From positions 79,057-143,056 of the forward strand of contig JADJNA010000008.1 in NCBI GenBank assembly GCA_016709305.1: 64,000 bases of DNA. The letters run 5' to 3'. Origin of the DNA: Candidatus Villigracilis saccharophilus (GTDB lineage: Bacteria > Chloroflexota > Anaerolineae > Anaerolineales > Villigracilaceae). Below, one piece after another: positions 32,645-41,451 of this stretch. The stretch's first letter is position 1; each line of letters opens with the position of its first letter. The translations under genes and the position numbers were made by a program. Below the pieces are notes generated by a model. That model worked only from the letters and a program-made list of their open reading frames with translations, was not told the DNA's origin and searched no databases.

Positions 32645-33253
32645 TTATGTTTTCAATCCTTCCAACTTGCGTACCATTTCCAGATCTTCCGGAAGATCAA
32701 GGTCCAATCCGAGCGACGGTAATTCAACAACCTCCAACCGTGCGCCGGATTTTATGGCACGTTCACAGTGCCGTTGATAAGAGTCTTCGCCAAAGTCGTA
32801 TTCGATTTGACCGGCGGGACAGATCAGTAATGCGTTCGTGCCCTTGCCGTGACGGTCCGGTGCGATGACAACCACAGGAGGTTTGACAGCGCGGTCGATC
32901 AATGCAAGTACATCCTCGCGCTCCAGCAATGGCAGGTCTGCGGGCAGTACCAGCACACCATGGGTTGCATGGACTTTCGCCACAACTGTAGCCCGCTCCA
33001 GGGCAGTGTTCAAATGCGGTTGACCGTCTTCCTGGACAGTTCTGGCACCGTGATTACGGGCTATCGTCAACGCTTGCGGATCGCGGCTAACCACCAATAC
33101 CTGATCCAACTCTTTTAAAGTTGATAACGTTTTCAGAGTGTGTTCCAATAATTCTTGATTTAGTGCGGTTCTTTCATCTTCAGTCAGGGTTCCAGATAAA
33201 CGCGACTTCCCTCGTCGCAAAGGTTTTACAGGGACAATTGCCCAAAGTGTCAT
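32645..33253 (-). CDS. cofC: 2-phospho-L-lactate (phosphoenolpyruvate) guanylyltransferase
   Basis: 202 aa nucleotidyltransferase. It opens MTLWAIVPVKPLRRGKSRLS, followed by LVVSRDPQALTIARNHGART and the GVLVLPADLPLLEREDVLAL metal/GTP site. It activates phospholactate or phosphoenolpyruvate with GTP for F420 synthesis. It starts 3 nt after the cofD stop, so the two are translationally coupled. GGGAG precedes the ATG. The 108-bp gap to the LLM gene holds only degenerate repeat-like sequence. Confidence 0.92.
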   Translation of the reverse strand: MTLWAIVPVKPLRRGKSRLSGTLTEDERTALNQELLEHTLKTLSTLKELDQVLVVSRDPQALTIARNHGARTVQEDGQPHLNTALERATVVAKVHATHGVLVLPADLPLLEREDVLALIDRAVKPPVVVIAPDRHGKGTNALLICPAGQIEYDFGEDSYQRHCERAIKSGARLEVVELPSLGLDLDLPEDLEMVRKLEGLKT

Positions 33254-33256
33254 TTT

Positions 33257-34162
33257 TTATAAACTCCCAGCAAAGTTTAGCACATCCGTTGCCAATCGTG
33301 CACGGTCTGAAGAATTATTCATAAGCGTATTCGTGGTCAATGTACATGCTGCAATTCTATCCGATAGCTGTCCATCCACCGTATCCAACACGAAACCACT
33401 TAACAAGTTTCCATAATGCTCAGCCACCGCCAGCGCTGACGGCTCAATACCTAATTCAGTGTACATTTTAGCGGCAGGCCCTTTGACGGTTTTTCCACCA
33501 ATGATGGGCGAGACTGCAATAACTGGATTGTTGATTTTTTGGATGACTCGCAAGATAGGATCCACACTAACCCAGGGATTTGACGGGCAAATAATGATTG
33601 CCCCCGCTGAATCGATCGCTTCGCGCGCACCCGGAGCTGGCTCAGCGGAATTGACTCCGTCGAACCGAAAGCCTTTGACGCGCGGCTCACAGCGTCTGTA
33701 AACAAAATACTCCTGAAATGCCAATTCACCCTCATCCGTATCTACCATTGTGCGAACAGGTGAATCAGACATCGGCAGGATCGTGTGCTTGATTCCCCAC
33801 GCTGAACAAAAATCCTTTGTGACCTCTGACAGCGACTGACCTGCTTTCATTCTTCTTGTTCTTTCAAGATGAGTGGCAATGTCCTGGTCGCCGAGGCGGA
33901 ACCAGTTGGGTCCGCCAAGTTTTTCTATATTCGCAATGGTATTCCAGGTTTCGTTGACTCGCCCCCAGCCTGTTTCAGGATTTGCGAGTCCTGCCAATGT
34001 ATAACAGACTGTGTCCAGGTCGGGAGAAATATACATTCCCAAATGTTCAAAATCATCGCCTGTGTTGACGATGATGGTCAGGTCTTCTGGTGCAAGGAGT
34101 TGGGCAAGTCCGTGCGCAAGTTTTGCGCCGCCGACTCCGCCCGCGAGGGCAACTATTTTCAT
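33257..34162 (-). CDS. cofD: 2-phospho-L-lactate transferase
   Basis: 301 aa. The GTP/metal-binding start is IVALAGGVGGAKLAHGLAQL, then NTGDDFEHLGMYISPDLDTV and the CPSNPWVSVDPIL, SPIIGGKTVKGPAAKM and ASGL-like blocks of CofD. It transfers the phospholactyl or enolpyruvyl group to the deazaflavin Fo, giving F420-0 or its dehydro form. It is followed 3 nt later by cofC and preceded by the nitroreductase gene 9 nt away. Confidence 0.95.
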   Translation of the reverse strand: MKIVALAGGVGGAKLAHGLAQLLAPEDLTIIVNTGDDFEHLGMYISPDLDTVCYTLAGLANPETGWGRVNETWNTIANIEKLGGPNWFRLGDQDIATHLERTRRMKAGQSLSEVTKDFCSAWGIKHTILPMSDSPVRTMVDTDEGELAFQEYFVYRRCEPRVKGFRFDGVNSAEPAPGAREAIDSAGAIIICPSNPWVSVDPILRVIQKINNPVIAVSPIIGGKTVKGPAAKMYTELGIEPSALAVAEHYGNLLSGFVLDTVDGQLSDRIAACTLTTNTLMNNSSDRARLATDVLNFAGSL

Positions 34163-34171
34163 TGGCTACTC

Positions 34172-34798
34172 TCAAACGTCAGGAGACGTTTGACTCCATT
34201 TTGTAATTTCGTTGAGAGATTTTCTTTCTCTTGGCTGCGGAATTTCTGCCGGATAGCCAAGAAAGTACATCGCTTGCGGTTCCCATGCTTTTGGCAAACT
34301 TAAGACTGTTTGTACTGTTTCTTGTGCAAAGAGGGGACTGCAGACCCAAACGCTTCCTAATCCTTCCGCGTGCGCGGCAAGAAGCAGCTGCATGCCAGCG
34401 TTCGCGGCGGATTGTGTTGCCATGATGTATTCAGCTTTTTTTCTGGGTTTATTGGGGTATGTATCCATATCGCTCATATCTACGCTTAAGATAATAACAA
34501 CAGGCGCGGAGAGTATTCTTTCCTTGGAGCGCGCAATACGTTTTGAAATTTCATCGGTTGAGAGATTGTCGGTTTTAAGTTCTTCTTGAAATTTTTCTGC
34601 CATTGTATCGGCAAGTTTGTTTTTTATAAATATTTCTGTTACTACGGCGAATCTCCAGGGCTGGCGGTGATGCGCAGAGGGGGCGAATGTTGCAGTGGTG
34701 AGAATGTCCTCGATAACCGAATCAGGAATCGGGTCGGGTTTGAAACGGCGGATCGAGCGGCGAGTCCGCAGAAAGGTGTGGAGATCAGTGGGCGTCAA
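34172..34798 (-). CDS. Nitroreductase-family protein, FbiB C-terminal-domain-like
   Basis: 208 aa from a TTG at 34798, chosen because family proteins begin near LHTFLRTRRSIRRFKPDPIP. An ATG 69 nt upstream is possible but lies inside the preceding gene. The fold is FMN-type nitroreductase: TTATFAPSAHHRQPWRFAVV and MATQSAANAGMQLLLAAHAE. In actinobacteria this domain is fused to CofE as FbiB, where it reduces dehydro-F420-0. Here it is a separate gene in the same operon as cofE, cofD and cofC. It overlaps the PPOX gene by 14 nt. Confidence 0.82.
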   Translation of the reverse strand: MTPTDLHTFLRTRRSIRRFKPDPIPDSVIEDILTTATFAPSAHHRQPWRFAVVTEIFIKNKLADTMAEKFQEELKTDNLSTDEISKRIARSKERILSAPVVIILSVDMSDMDTYPNKPRKKAEYIMATQSAANAGMQLLLAAHAEGLGSVWVCSPLFAQETVQTVLSLPKAWEPQAMYFLGYPAEIPQPRERKSLNEITKWSQTSPDV

Positions 34799-35177
34799 TG
34801 TGAGCTGGCTTAATTTTGAATATGATCCGCCTTTGTCCTTCGCGGTATTTCCAGGCCTTGTTGTCATACTTGAGTGAGAGTTGGTTAATGTGATCATCAG
34901 CGCCTTGTGTGGTGAACTCGGCGATCTCTCCGCGGATTTGAATGTAGCGATAGGGTGTTTTGGGGTCTTGAATGACGAGTGCAACTTTTGGGCGCGCTTT
35001 CATGTTGCGGTCTTTTGTACGTCCTTCATTGGTGTTGATGAGGATGTAATCCTGATCTGCGTTAAACCATATTGGTGTGACTTGCGGCGAACCATCCGGC
35101 ATGGTGGTTGCAAGAAACAGATAGGCTTTTGTTTCGTCTTTGAGAAGGTCTAGATATTCTTGAGGAAAATTTTTCAT
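34785..35177 (-). CDS. PPOX-class F420-dependent oxidoreductase
   Basis: 130 aa split-barrel flavin/F420 protein of the pyridoxamine-oxidase-like class. AYLFLATTMPDGSPQVTPIW and EGRTKDRNMKARPKVALVIQ are the family pattern, and YRYIQIRGEIAEFTTQGADD follows. GAGG precedes the ATG. The location inside an F420 operon argues for F420 as cofactor. It overlaps the start of the nitroreductase gene. Confidence 0.88.
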   Translation of the reverse strand: MKNFPQEYLDLLKDETKAYLFLATTMPDGSPQVTPIWFNADQDYILINTNEGRTKDRNMKARPKVALVIQDPKTPYRYIQIRGEIAEFTTQGADDHINQLSLKYDNKAWKYREGQRRIIFKIKPAHIDAH

Positions 35178-35229
35178 TGAGCCTCGTTCATAACTTATTC
35201 AAAGATACCAGACGAACATTGGAATCATA

Positions 35230-35997
35230 TTAGCGGAACATATCCTGTTCTTTAGGGCGGATCAGGTCTTTGAGTGCGCCTTCGCCGAGCGGATAGGGGA
35301 ATCCGCGCACATGCACAGCGGGGATCCCCTCGGCGGCCTGCCCCATCACGAGCGATGCGGCGGCGGCGAGTTCATCCGCCACGCCGACGACCGTAATTTT
35401 GAGCGTCAAGCCAAATAGATCTTTCCAGCCGCGCTCATCGATCAGCGCTGGCAGTCCGCTAAGGCCAATGCAAATACCAACCGTGCCATTGCGCCATGCC
35501 CGGCCGTGCGAGTCGATGATCATGACGCCGATATTTTTTTGGGTTGATTGTTTTATCTGTTCGCGTATATTTCGCGCAGATCGATCCGGGTCTTCGGGGA
35601 GAAGTAACACATAGTCTTCTTTTTCATTCCCGTTGCCCATCACATTTGAATGGTCAATCCCTGCATTGGCGCATACGAAACCAAGTTTGTGCTCAACAAT
35701 AATGGTTCCCACTCGTATGCGCAGGATCTCATTACTTTCCTGAAGCATAAGCTCCATCACACGTGGATCTTTTTCCGCTTTCTGTGCGAGTTCAAGGGCG
35801 CGCTGTGATGGCGTAACTGTCGCAAGATTTACCATCCGCCCTTCGCTTTTGCTGACGATCTTTTGCGCAATCACCAGGATGTCATCGTTTTGCAATTCGA
35901 TGCGTGATTCCCGCAGGGACTTAACGAGAATATCCGCCAGATTGGCGCCCTGGCGGATGAACGGTATGTTTTTGAGTGAATTTAGTGTAAGCGGCAT
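35230..35997 (-). CDS. cofE: Coenzyme F420:L-glutamate ligase
   Basis: 255 aa from the ATG at 35997 (the frame runs on upstream through npdG, without coding character). It adds glutamates to F420-0 using GTP. Motifs: DDILVIAQKIVSKSEGRMVN, GFVCANAGIDHSNVMGNGNE, LLPEDPDRSARNIR and GVMIIDSHGRAWRNGTVGI, matching the single-domain CofE. It is not fused to the nitroreductase domain as in FbiB. A small 7-bp inverted repeat lies just upstream. Confidence 0.94.
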   Translation of the reverse strand: MPLTLNSLKNIPFIRQGANLADILVKSLRESRIELQNDDILVIAQKIVSKSEGRMVNLATVTPSQRALELAQKAEKDPRVMELMLQESNEILRIRVGTIIVEHKLGFVCANAGIDHSNVMGNGNEKEDYVLLLPEDPDRSARNIREQIKQSTQKNIGVMIIDSHGRAWRNGTVGICIGLSGLPALIDERGWKDLFGLTLKITVVGVADELAAAASLVMGQAAEGIPAVHVRGFPYPLGEGALKDLIRPKEQDMFR

Positions 35998-36003
35998 TGC
36001 ATT

Positions 36004-36019
36004 AAACGCTTGAGCGTTT
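36004..36019. repeat. Small palindrome between npdG and cofE
   Basis: AAACGCT (36004-36010) / AGCGTTT (36013-36019). It fills most of the 26-nt gap; no ribosome-binding site is visible for cofE. Confidence 0.5.
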
Positions 36020-36023
36020 CGGT

Positions 36024-36701
36024 CTATTGATGTTGAGCACCTGTGATCTTGATACCTGCATGAGTTGATCCATATTTTTTGTTGATGCCGATCAAAATGC
36101 TGGTCAGCCCTTCGATCACCATTGAATTTTCGATCGGTCCTGCGTCCCATCCACGTAAACCCGTAGCTTCAACTAATTTGATCGTCTCAGCGCGTGCGTC
36201 CTTGCTGGAGCCTGTGACGAGCACGTCACATTCGACTTCAGAGTCTCCAAGCAAATGATCATGTCCAATATTTTGGAATGCGGCACATACCTGTACATCA
36301 TCGCCGAGGATCTGTTTTGCTTCCTGCGCAGCGGAGCCTGCCGCAGGCATTTGCACGGTGGCAACTTTCGGCGGTACAAGCGGCACAGTTACATCCACAA
36401 GGATTTTTCCCTTGAGTTCATCTTTGACCGATTCCAAGGTGTCGCGATGCGCGGAGTAGGGAACGGTTAGAACTGCAATATTCGAATTGTGCGCCGCTTC
36501 GAGGTTGCTCATCCCTTCGACAGAGACTCCATCTCCAAGCATTTCCCTGATCTCGTTCGCGGCGGCTATGGCTTTTTCCGCCGTCCGCGAACCAATGCGC
36601 ACATGATAACCCGCGCGTGCCCAGCGATAAGCAAGTCCTTTGCCTTCCTTGCCAGTTCCGCCTAAGACAGCGATGGATAATAAAAGATTGGTCTTGTTCA
36701 T
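36024..36701 (-). CDS. npdG: NADPH:F420 oxidoreductase
   Basis: 225 aa Rossmann protein. The N-terminal SIAVLGGTGKEGKGLAYRWA and IGSRTAEKAIAAANEI motifs bind NADP (GTG.E form, SRT for the 2'-phosphate). NSNIAVLTVPYSAHRDTLE and VQVCAAFQNIGHDHLLGD match Fno/NpdG. It exchanges hydride between NADPH and F420, supplying reduced F420 to the LLM and PPOX enzymes. First gene of the F420 run, 98 nt downstream of ssnA. Confidence 0.94.
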   Translation of the reverse strand: MNKTNLLLSIAVLGGTGKEGKGLAYRWARAGYHVRIGSRTAEKAIAAANEIREMLGDGVSVEGMSNLEAAHNSNIAVLTVPYSAHRDTLESVKDELKGKILVDVTVPLVPPKVATVQMPAAGSAAQEAKQILGDDVQVCAAFQNIGHDHLLGDSEVECDVLVTGSSKDARAETIKLVEATGLRGWDAGPIENSMVIEGLTSILIGINKKYGSTHAGIKITGAQHQ

Positions 36702-36799
36702 AAAATCTCCACTTCAAAGAATAATCCCAGATTTCTCAGATTGCGCAGATTTTTTATAATCTGTCAAATCCTTCTAGTCTGCGGATTGGATTTTGTTTA

Positions 36800-38152
36800 T
36801 TACATGACTTTCGCCACTTCCTCTTCGTATCGTTTCCAAATTCTTGGTGCAATTTCTCTGGCGCGCGCGGCAATCTCTTCTTCGTTGAGTGTCAATAACT
36901 CGCGGTCTTTCATCAGGATTTTTCCGGCTGAGATGGTGGTCGTGACCATGCTTTGATTGAAACCAAAGATGATATGCCAGGGTAGATTCCCGGCGGTCAA
37001 TTGGGTGAATGGATGGTAATCCACAAACATCAGGTCAGCGAATGCGCCTGCTGTGATCTGCCCGATGGGTGCGGCAGGGAAGAACATGTTTGCCAGCGCG
37101 GCATTATTGTAGATCGCCATTTGCTGGACATCATATCCACCCATACGGCGCGGGTCACGGTGATGAGCTTTATGCAATAGATACACCGTTTTCCATTCCT
37201 CCCACATGGCGTTGGAGAATCCGTCATTTCCCAAACAGACTTTAACTCCCAAGCGCATCATGGATTCAACAGGAGTAACACCGACTCCATTGTTCATGTT
37301 TGAACGCGGCTGGTGGGTAAGCCAGGAGCCGGTTTCTTTTAGGATTTCCATTTCGCGCGCATCAAAGTGGATGCCGTGCGCGGTGATCGTGTTTGGACCA
37401 AGGATTCCATGCTTAAGCAGGCGGTCGATCACGCGCATTTCGCTCTTACTTAAGCTATCGTATTCATCCGATTCGTGTTCAGCCGTATGAACATGGAAAC
37501 CTGTTCCCTCGGGGACGGCGGCGCGGCAAGCCTGCAGGGTGATGCCCGAAAGCGTCAGACTGGCGTGCAGCCCAAAGGTCGCAGCGAGGCGTGGATGCGG
37601 CTCAGCGGCGAGGCGTTTTAGGAAGCGCACATTTTCATTGATCCCCGCGTTTGCTTTTTCACTTCCATCACGGTCTGTCACTTCGTAACATAAAACGCCG
37701 CGCAGGCCGCTTTTATCGACAGCCTCCGCGATAAGATCGAGCGAACCGTCAATGCAATTTGGTGTAGCATGATGATCGATGAGGGTCGTCGTGCCATGCT
37801 TGATGGCGTCCACCAGACAGACCAGGGCCGAGAAGCGCACTGCTTCCGCATCCAGCGAACGGTCAAGTGGCCACCACAACTTTTGCAGGATCTCAGGGAA
37901 ATCTTTTGGCGCAGGACCGGGGATTGCCAGGCCGCGCGCAAAGGCTCCATAAAAATGAGTATGCGCGCAAATGCTGCCGGGCATCACATACTGTCCGCGA
38001 GCATCAAGCGCTTTTGCCTTTGGGTACTTGGCTGTTAGAGATTTGGTGGTGCCGATCTCTTTGATGCGGTCTCCTGCGATGTAGATCGCGTGGTTTTGCA
38101 GAATCCGGTTTTCGGATTCCCAGGTGATGATATTAGCATTTGTGATGAGCAT
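36800..38152 (-). CDS. ssnA: SsnA-like aminohydrolase
   Basis: 450 aa amidohydrolase-superfamily enzyme. Metal ligands appear in SICAHTHFYGAFARG, TTTLIDHHATPNCIDGSLDL, HVHTAEHESDEYDS, TAHGIHFD and LGNDGFSNAMWEEWKT. The DHHA and HF-GAFARG pattern and length fit SsnA, which in enterobacteria lies in the XdhD/YgfN purine cluster. It probably deaminates a purine or related heterocycle. Found here 2 nt from the NACHT gene, not next to the hydroxylase genes, but on the same strand. Confidence 0.85.
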   Translation of the reverse strand: MLITNANIITWESENRILQNHAIYIAGDRIKEIGTTKSLTAKYPKAKALDARGQYVMPGSICAHTHFYGAFARGLAIPGPAPKDFPEILQKLWWPLDRSLDAEAVRFSALVCLVDAIKHGTTTLIDHHATPNCIDGSLDLIAEAVDKSGLRGVLCYEVTDRDGSEKANAGINENVRFLKRLAAEPHPRLAATFGLHASLTLSGITLQACRAAVPEGTGFHVHTAEHESDEYDSLSKSEMRVIDRLLKHGILGPNTITAHGIHFDAREMEILKETGSWLTHQPRSNMNNGVGVTPVESMMRLGVKVCLGNDGFSNAMWEEWKTVYLLHKAHHRDPRRMGGYDVQQMAIYNNAALANMFFPAAPIGQITAGAFADLMFVDYHPFTQLTAGNLPWHIIFGFNQSMVTTTISAGKILMKDRELLTLNEEEIAARAREIAPRIWKRYEEEVAKVM

Positions 38153-38154
38153 AG

Positions 38155-40677
38155 TTAACCGAATCCATATTGACTAGGGTGTGGGAGCTTAACGCCGGAC
38201 GCACCAATCTCCCAGAGAGTGATATAAGCCGCTTCGCGCAATTCGGGATCGTCCCGGTACATTGCGTCATACAATTGGGCTATTACGCCTTCGTTAGGTG
38301 TGAATTTTAGATAAGGCAGCGCTGCGAGACGCGTATCGGGGTCGTCTCCTTTGAGGGCAAGCAGGAGAATATCTGTGGCTGGGATACCGGGTGAAATCCC
38401 CATGCCTTGCTTGCTTGCGAACTCGATCAGCCAGGGCGATTCATGTGGGGCTTTGAGCTTACGCGGCGCGCGCGAACGAATATGCTGTTTAGCATCCAAT
38501 ACCTCGGTTGCGGCATTTCGGACGATCCATTGATCGTCTTCGACCTGTACTTTCTTCAGCATTTCATTAGCCCATTCTTCATTGATGCGCCCGAGTCCAT
38601 AAACAACAGCGCGGCGCAGGAGAATGTCACTTAATGTAATGCCATCGCGTAACATTGCGTAGCCTTCATGTGGATCGTTCGAGAGGGCTTCTCCCGCGGC
38701 TCGGCGAATATCCTCGTCACCGCTGAGCAGGGTATGCGCCACTGATTCAAGCGCATCATTTGTTCCCATTGCGACCAATGCCATACATGCCGCGCGGCGA
38801 ACTGATATGCTGGGAGCATCCATCGCCTGTTCAACAGATTTCAAGGCTTTGGTATCACGCAACGCGCCAGTTCCCAATACTGCCAATTGAACAAGTTCGA
38901 ATGAAAGACTTGCTCCCAATTGTCGGAAGAGGGCGGCAGCGCCCGGATCGTTGCTGACTACGAATGCGGCCATTGCCTGTCCGCGCACTCCAAGCGGGAT
39001 GCCGGCAGTTTGCATGATGGCGGCTAGTGTCCCAAATAATTTTCCGCGCCACGGCGCATCTTTTGGAGCATCCCGCAGCCAGCGTGCGGCCGCAAAGAGC
39101 GGGCGGTGCATTGGCAGGCGTGAAAATTCCAATAAAGTCTGCACCAATTTTGATGCATCGCCCCGTGCGGCGAAGTAACGCATGGCAAGGTATTTGCCAG
39201 ACCAATCAGTCTGGTTGATCAACGTCTCTTCGGCGTTGTAATTGGATAATGCATACCCCGCAAGATATCCCGCGAACACCGGGTGTATAAAACGCATTTT
39301 GTTATTTGGATAACTTATCAGTAAGCCACTGGCTGCCATTTTTCCAAGCAAACCGCTTGTCGGTGTGCCAACACGTTTTTCGTTTTTCTTTCCTTTTTTG
39401 GGTTTGGCTTCTTCCTCTTCCGACAGGCCGTTGGCATCCTCAGCTTTTTCTTCAGCGACTTCAAAAGACTTTACCCAATCGCGCGCTTTACGGGAATCAA
39501 ATATTGGTTGTGAATTTAACATCGCCTGCATGCCGAGTGTTTCAAGCGCAGCGAGCGGAGTATTGGCTGGCGCAATGCGGCGGATGTGCGTAGCGATGGC
39601 ATCCATAGTGCTTGGTCCCAAACTGTCGCCGGCGTATGCGCCCCAGGTTTTGAGAGTTAGCTCAAGCGGAGTTAAATTTACATTATCAGCGCCCAGCCAA
39701 ATGTTAAGCAGGAACGGATCAACTTTTTCAGGGCCGCTTTGTGACCAGGATTCCAGCGCAATGGTTTGAGACCACAGTTTGCCCCAGTTTTCAATAAATT
39801 TTTCATTTTTCTGAACAGACCATGTGATTAACGCAAGCGGCGCAAATCCAAGGCCGATCAAACCATCCAAATATTCCGGTGCGCCGGTAGTGACGATGCG
39901 TGTCAGTGGATAATCTTTTTGAATAACTTTGAAATAATCCGTTACAACCTGTTGAGCTTCAGGCGGAATCTCATCGAAACCATCCACGAGCAACAAAGCA
40001 TTGCCGCCACTAAATGTATTCTGGAAGAATTTTGGCAGGCGGCCAAGATCGAACATGGGGGCATGTTCTGATGCCGCTTCGATCAACGGGGCTAGTAAAT
40101 TTTTTTTGTCGGCGGTGGGGAGTTTTAGATCTGCAACATGGACAAGGAATGGAACGGCATTCTTCAAGCCTTCGAGATGCTCGCTTCGATTCGCGGCGAG
40201 GGATGCGAGGTGCGCGAGGGACACTGTCTTCCCGGTGCCCGGTTGGCCGATAATAACGATGTTGGCGTTCCCAGATAAAGCCTGTGTGAGGGTCAAAGTG
40301 GACGCGTGATAGGCGGCGGCGATCTCCGGCCATGAGGGAAGATATGGCAGGGTCTGAGTGATCACATCTTCAAATGCGGGCGGTGCGCCCGGTTCCACTC
40401 TGGCCGGAGGCATGATCAGCAAAGGCTCGAGGAGGATCTCATCCAACGCAAAGAGCTGCGCGGCGATATGCATTCCTTGGGCACGTCGTAATGTGACTCG
40501 ACGATGATTTTCCTCAACAGTACTTGATTTGCGCGTTTGAGAGGTTTCGCGTTTTACTTTTAGAGAAGCCCGCATTTCTTCCCAAAGCGGACGGGCGCGC
40601 GAAACGAGCAGCCAAAAAATGGAAGCGGTTATGAAACCGATGAAGAATGAGAAGGGGTCAATTGCAAACTGGAACAT
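38155..40677 (-). CDS. Membrane-anchored NACHT NTPase with HEAT repeats
   Basis: 840 aa STAND-type ATPase. Order: membrane helix about 10-26; basic and coiled region to 70; NACHT domain about 115-300 with Walker A GQPGTGKT (144-151) and Walker B LLLVDGFDE (228-236); winged-helix/linker region with a Glu/Lys-rich stretch (about 412-437); then HEAT-like repeats from about 570 to the end (ISVRRAACMALVAMG, EDIRRAAGEALSND, DDQWIVRNAATEVLD, DPELREAAYITLWEIG). Such proteins oligomerise on sensing a signal; some NACHT proteins defend against phages. No effector domain is fused. Tightly packed with ssnA (2 nt) and the zinc-ribbon gene (9 nt). Role unknown. Confidence 0.82.
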   Translation of the reverse strand: MFQFAIDPFSFFIGFITASIFWLLVSRARPLWEEMRASLKVKRETSQTRKSSTVEENHRRVTLRRAQGMHIAAQLFALDEILLEPLLIMPPARVEPGAPPAFEDVITQTLPYLPSWPEIAAAYHASTLTLTQALSGNANIVIIGQPGTGKTVSLAHLASLAANRSEHLEGLKNAVPFLVHVADLKLPTADKKNLLAPLIEAASEHAPMFDLGRLPKFFQNTFSGGNALLLVDGFDEIPPEAQQVVTDYFKVIQKDYPLTRIVTTGAPEYLDGLIGLGFAPLALITWSVQKNEKFIENWGKLWSQTIALESWSQSGPEKVDPFLLNIWLGADNVNLTPLELTLKTWGAYAGDSLGPSTMDAIATHIRRIAPANTPLAALETLGMQAMLNSQPIFDSRKARDWVKSFEVAEEKAEDANGLSEEEEAKPKKGKKNEKRVGTPTSGLLGKMAASGLLISYPNNKMRFIHPVFAGYLAGYALSNYNAEETLINQTDWSGKYLAMRYFAARGDASKLVQTLLEFSRLPMHRPLFAAARWLRDAPKDAPWRGKLFGTLAAIMQTAGIPLGVRGQAMAAFVVSNDPGAAALFRQLGASLSFELVQLAVLGTGALRDTKALKSVEQAMDAPSISVRRAACMALVAMGTNDALESVAHTLLSGDEDIRRAAGEALSNDPHEGYAMLRDGITLSDILLRRAVVYGLGRINEEWANEMLKKVQVEDDQWIVRNAATEVLDAKQHIRSRAPRKLKAPHESPWLIEFASKQGMGISPGIPATDILLLALKGDDPDTRLAALPYLKFTPNEGVIAQLYDAMYRDDPELREAAYITLWEIGASGVKLPHPSQYGFG

Positions 40678-40686
40678 GATTAATAA

Positions 40687-41388
40687 TTAATTTGCAAATA
40701 GGATTCGTCCACAGGAAGGACAATTGGATAGTTGTTTTGGCGAACGGGCGCTTTGCTGCAGGGCGGCGTTTAAGGTGGTGCCGCATGAAGCACATGCTCC
40801 GTCATTGATCTCAGCCACGGCTGTGCCGCGCTTTTGTTGGCGCAGGGATTCGTAGATTTGGAGCAAGTTGCCTTCGATCGGTCCGAGCGCGGCTTCGCGT
40901 TCTTCAGTCATTTGTTCGAGGTCTGCCAGGATAGCGGTTTGCTCTGTAAGCAGATTCTTGTGTTCATTTCCAAGGCGTGCCTGAATTAATTCAAGTTCTG
41001 TTTTCGCCCTTTGTAGATCGTTCTCGGTGGTTTCTGCATTGACCATTGCTTCAAGCTCCCGTTCTTCCAAAGTGGTCAGATATTTCTTTAACGAAACAAT
41101 GTCTTTTTGCAGGTCTTGCAGTTCTTTCGGGTTTTGCACCCGCCCCCCGTATAAATTCGATTCGGCTTGTTCTATTTTTATTTTCTGGGCTTCCGCTTCG
41201 GCAGTTGCATTTTTCAGTTGAGTTTGGAAATGGAAATGACTCGTTTGGGCTGTTTCTACATGCTCGCGCGCCTGGCGTAATTCAACATCATTTTCAAGAG
41301 TCTGGCGGATCGTTTCGAGTTGCGTACGCGAACGGTCAATTTTTCGGTCAACTTGTTGCAGCCGGTACAGGCCTAGTGATGCGCTCAT
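40687..41388 (-). CDS. Coiled-coil protein with C4 zinc ribbon (CdsZ/CT398-like)
   Basis: 233 aa from the ATG at 41388, which lies seven nt after a TATAAT box; an ATG three codons earlier overlaps that box. Residues about 8-180 form a long antiparallel coiled coil (LQQVDRKIDRSRTQLETI, NLYGGRVQNPKELQDLQKDI). The C-terminus is a C4 zinc ribbon (DGACASCGTTLNAALQQ and NCPSCGRILF). Homologues are small adaptor or regulatory proteins of poorly known role. It heads the NACHT-ssnA run. Confidence 0.85.
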   Translation of the reverse strand: MSASLGLYRLQQVDRKIDRSRTQLETIRQTLENDVELRQAREHVETAQTSHFHFQTQLKNATAEAEAQKIKIEQAESNLYGGRVQNPKELQDLQKDIVSLKKYLTTLEERELEAMVNAETTENDLQRAKTELELIQARLGNEHKNLLTEQTAILADLEQMTEEREAALGPIEGNLLQIYESLRQQKRGTAVAEINDGACASCGTTLNAALQQSARSPKQLSNCPSCGRILFAN

Positions 41389-41401
41389 AGGTTGCATTAT
41401 A
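41389..41401 (-). promoter_or_regulatory. TATAAT box positioned for a leaderless start (zinc-ribbon gene)
   Basis: Minus-strand TATAAT (41401-41396), seven nt, then the ATG at 41388. No Shine-Dalgarno. Confidence 0.55.
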
Positions 41402-41451
41402 TACGAAGTGTGAAAAAAAGACCGATTTTCATACTTGCATGAACATTGTTA

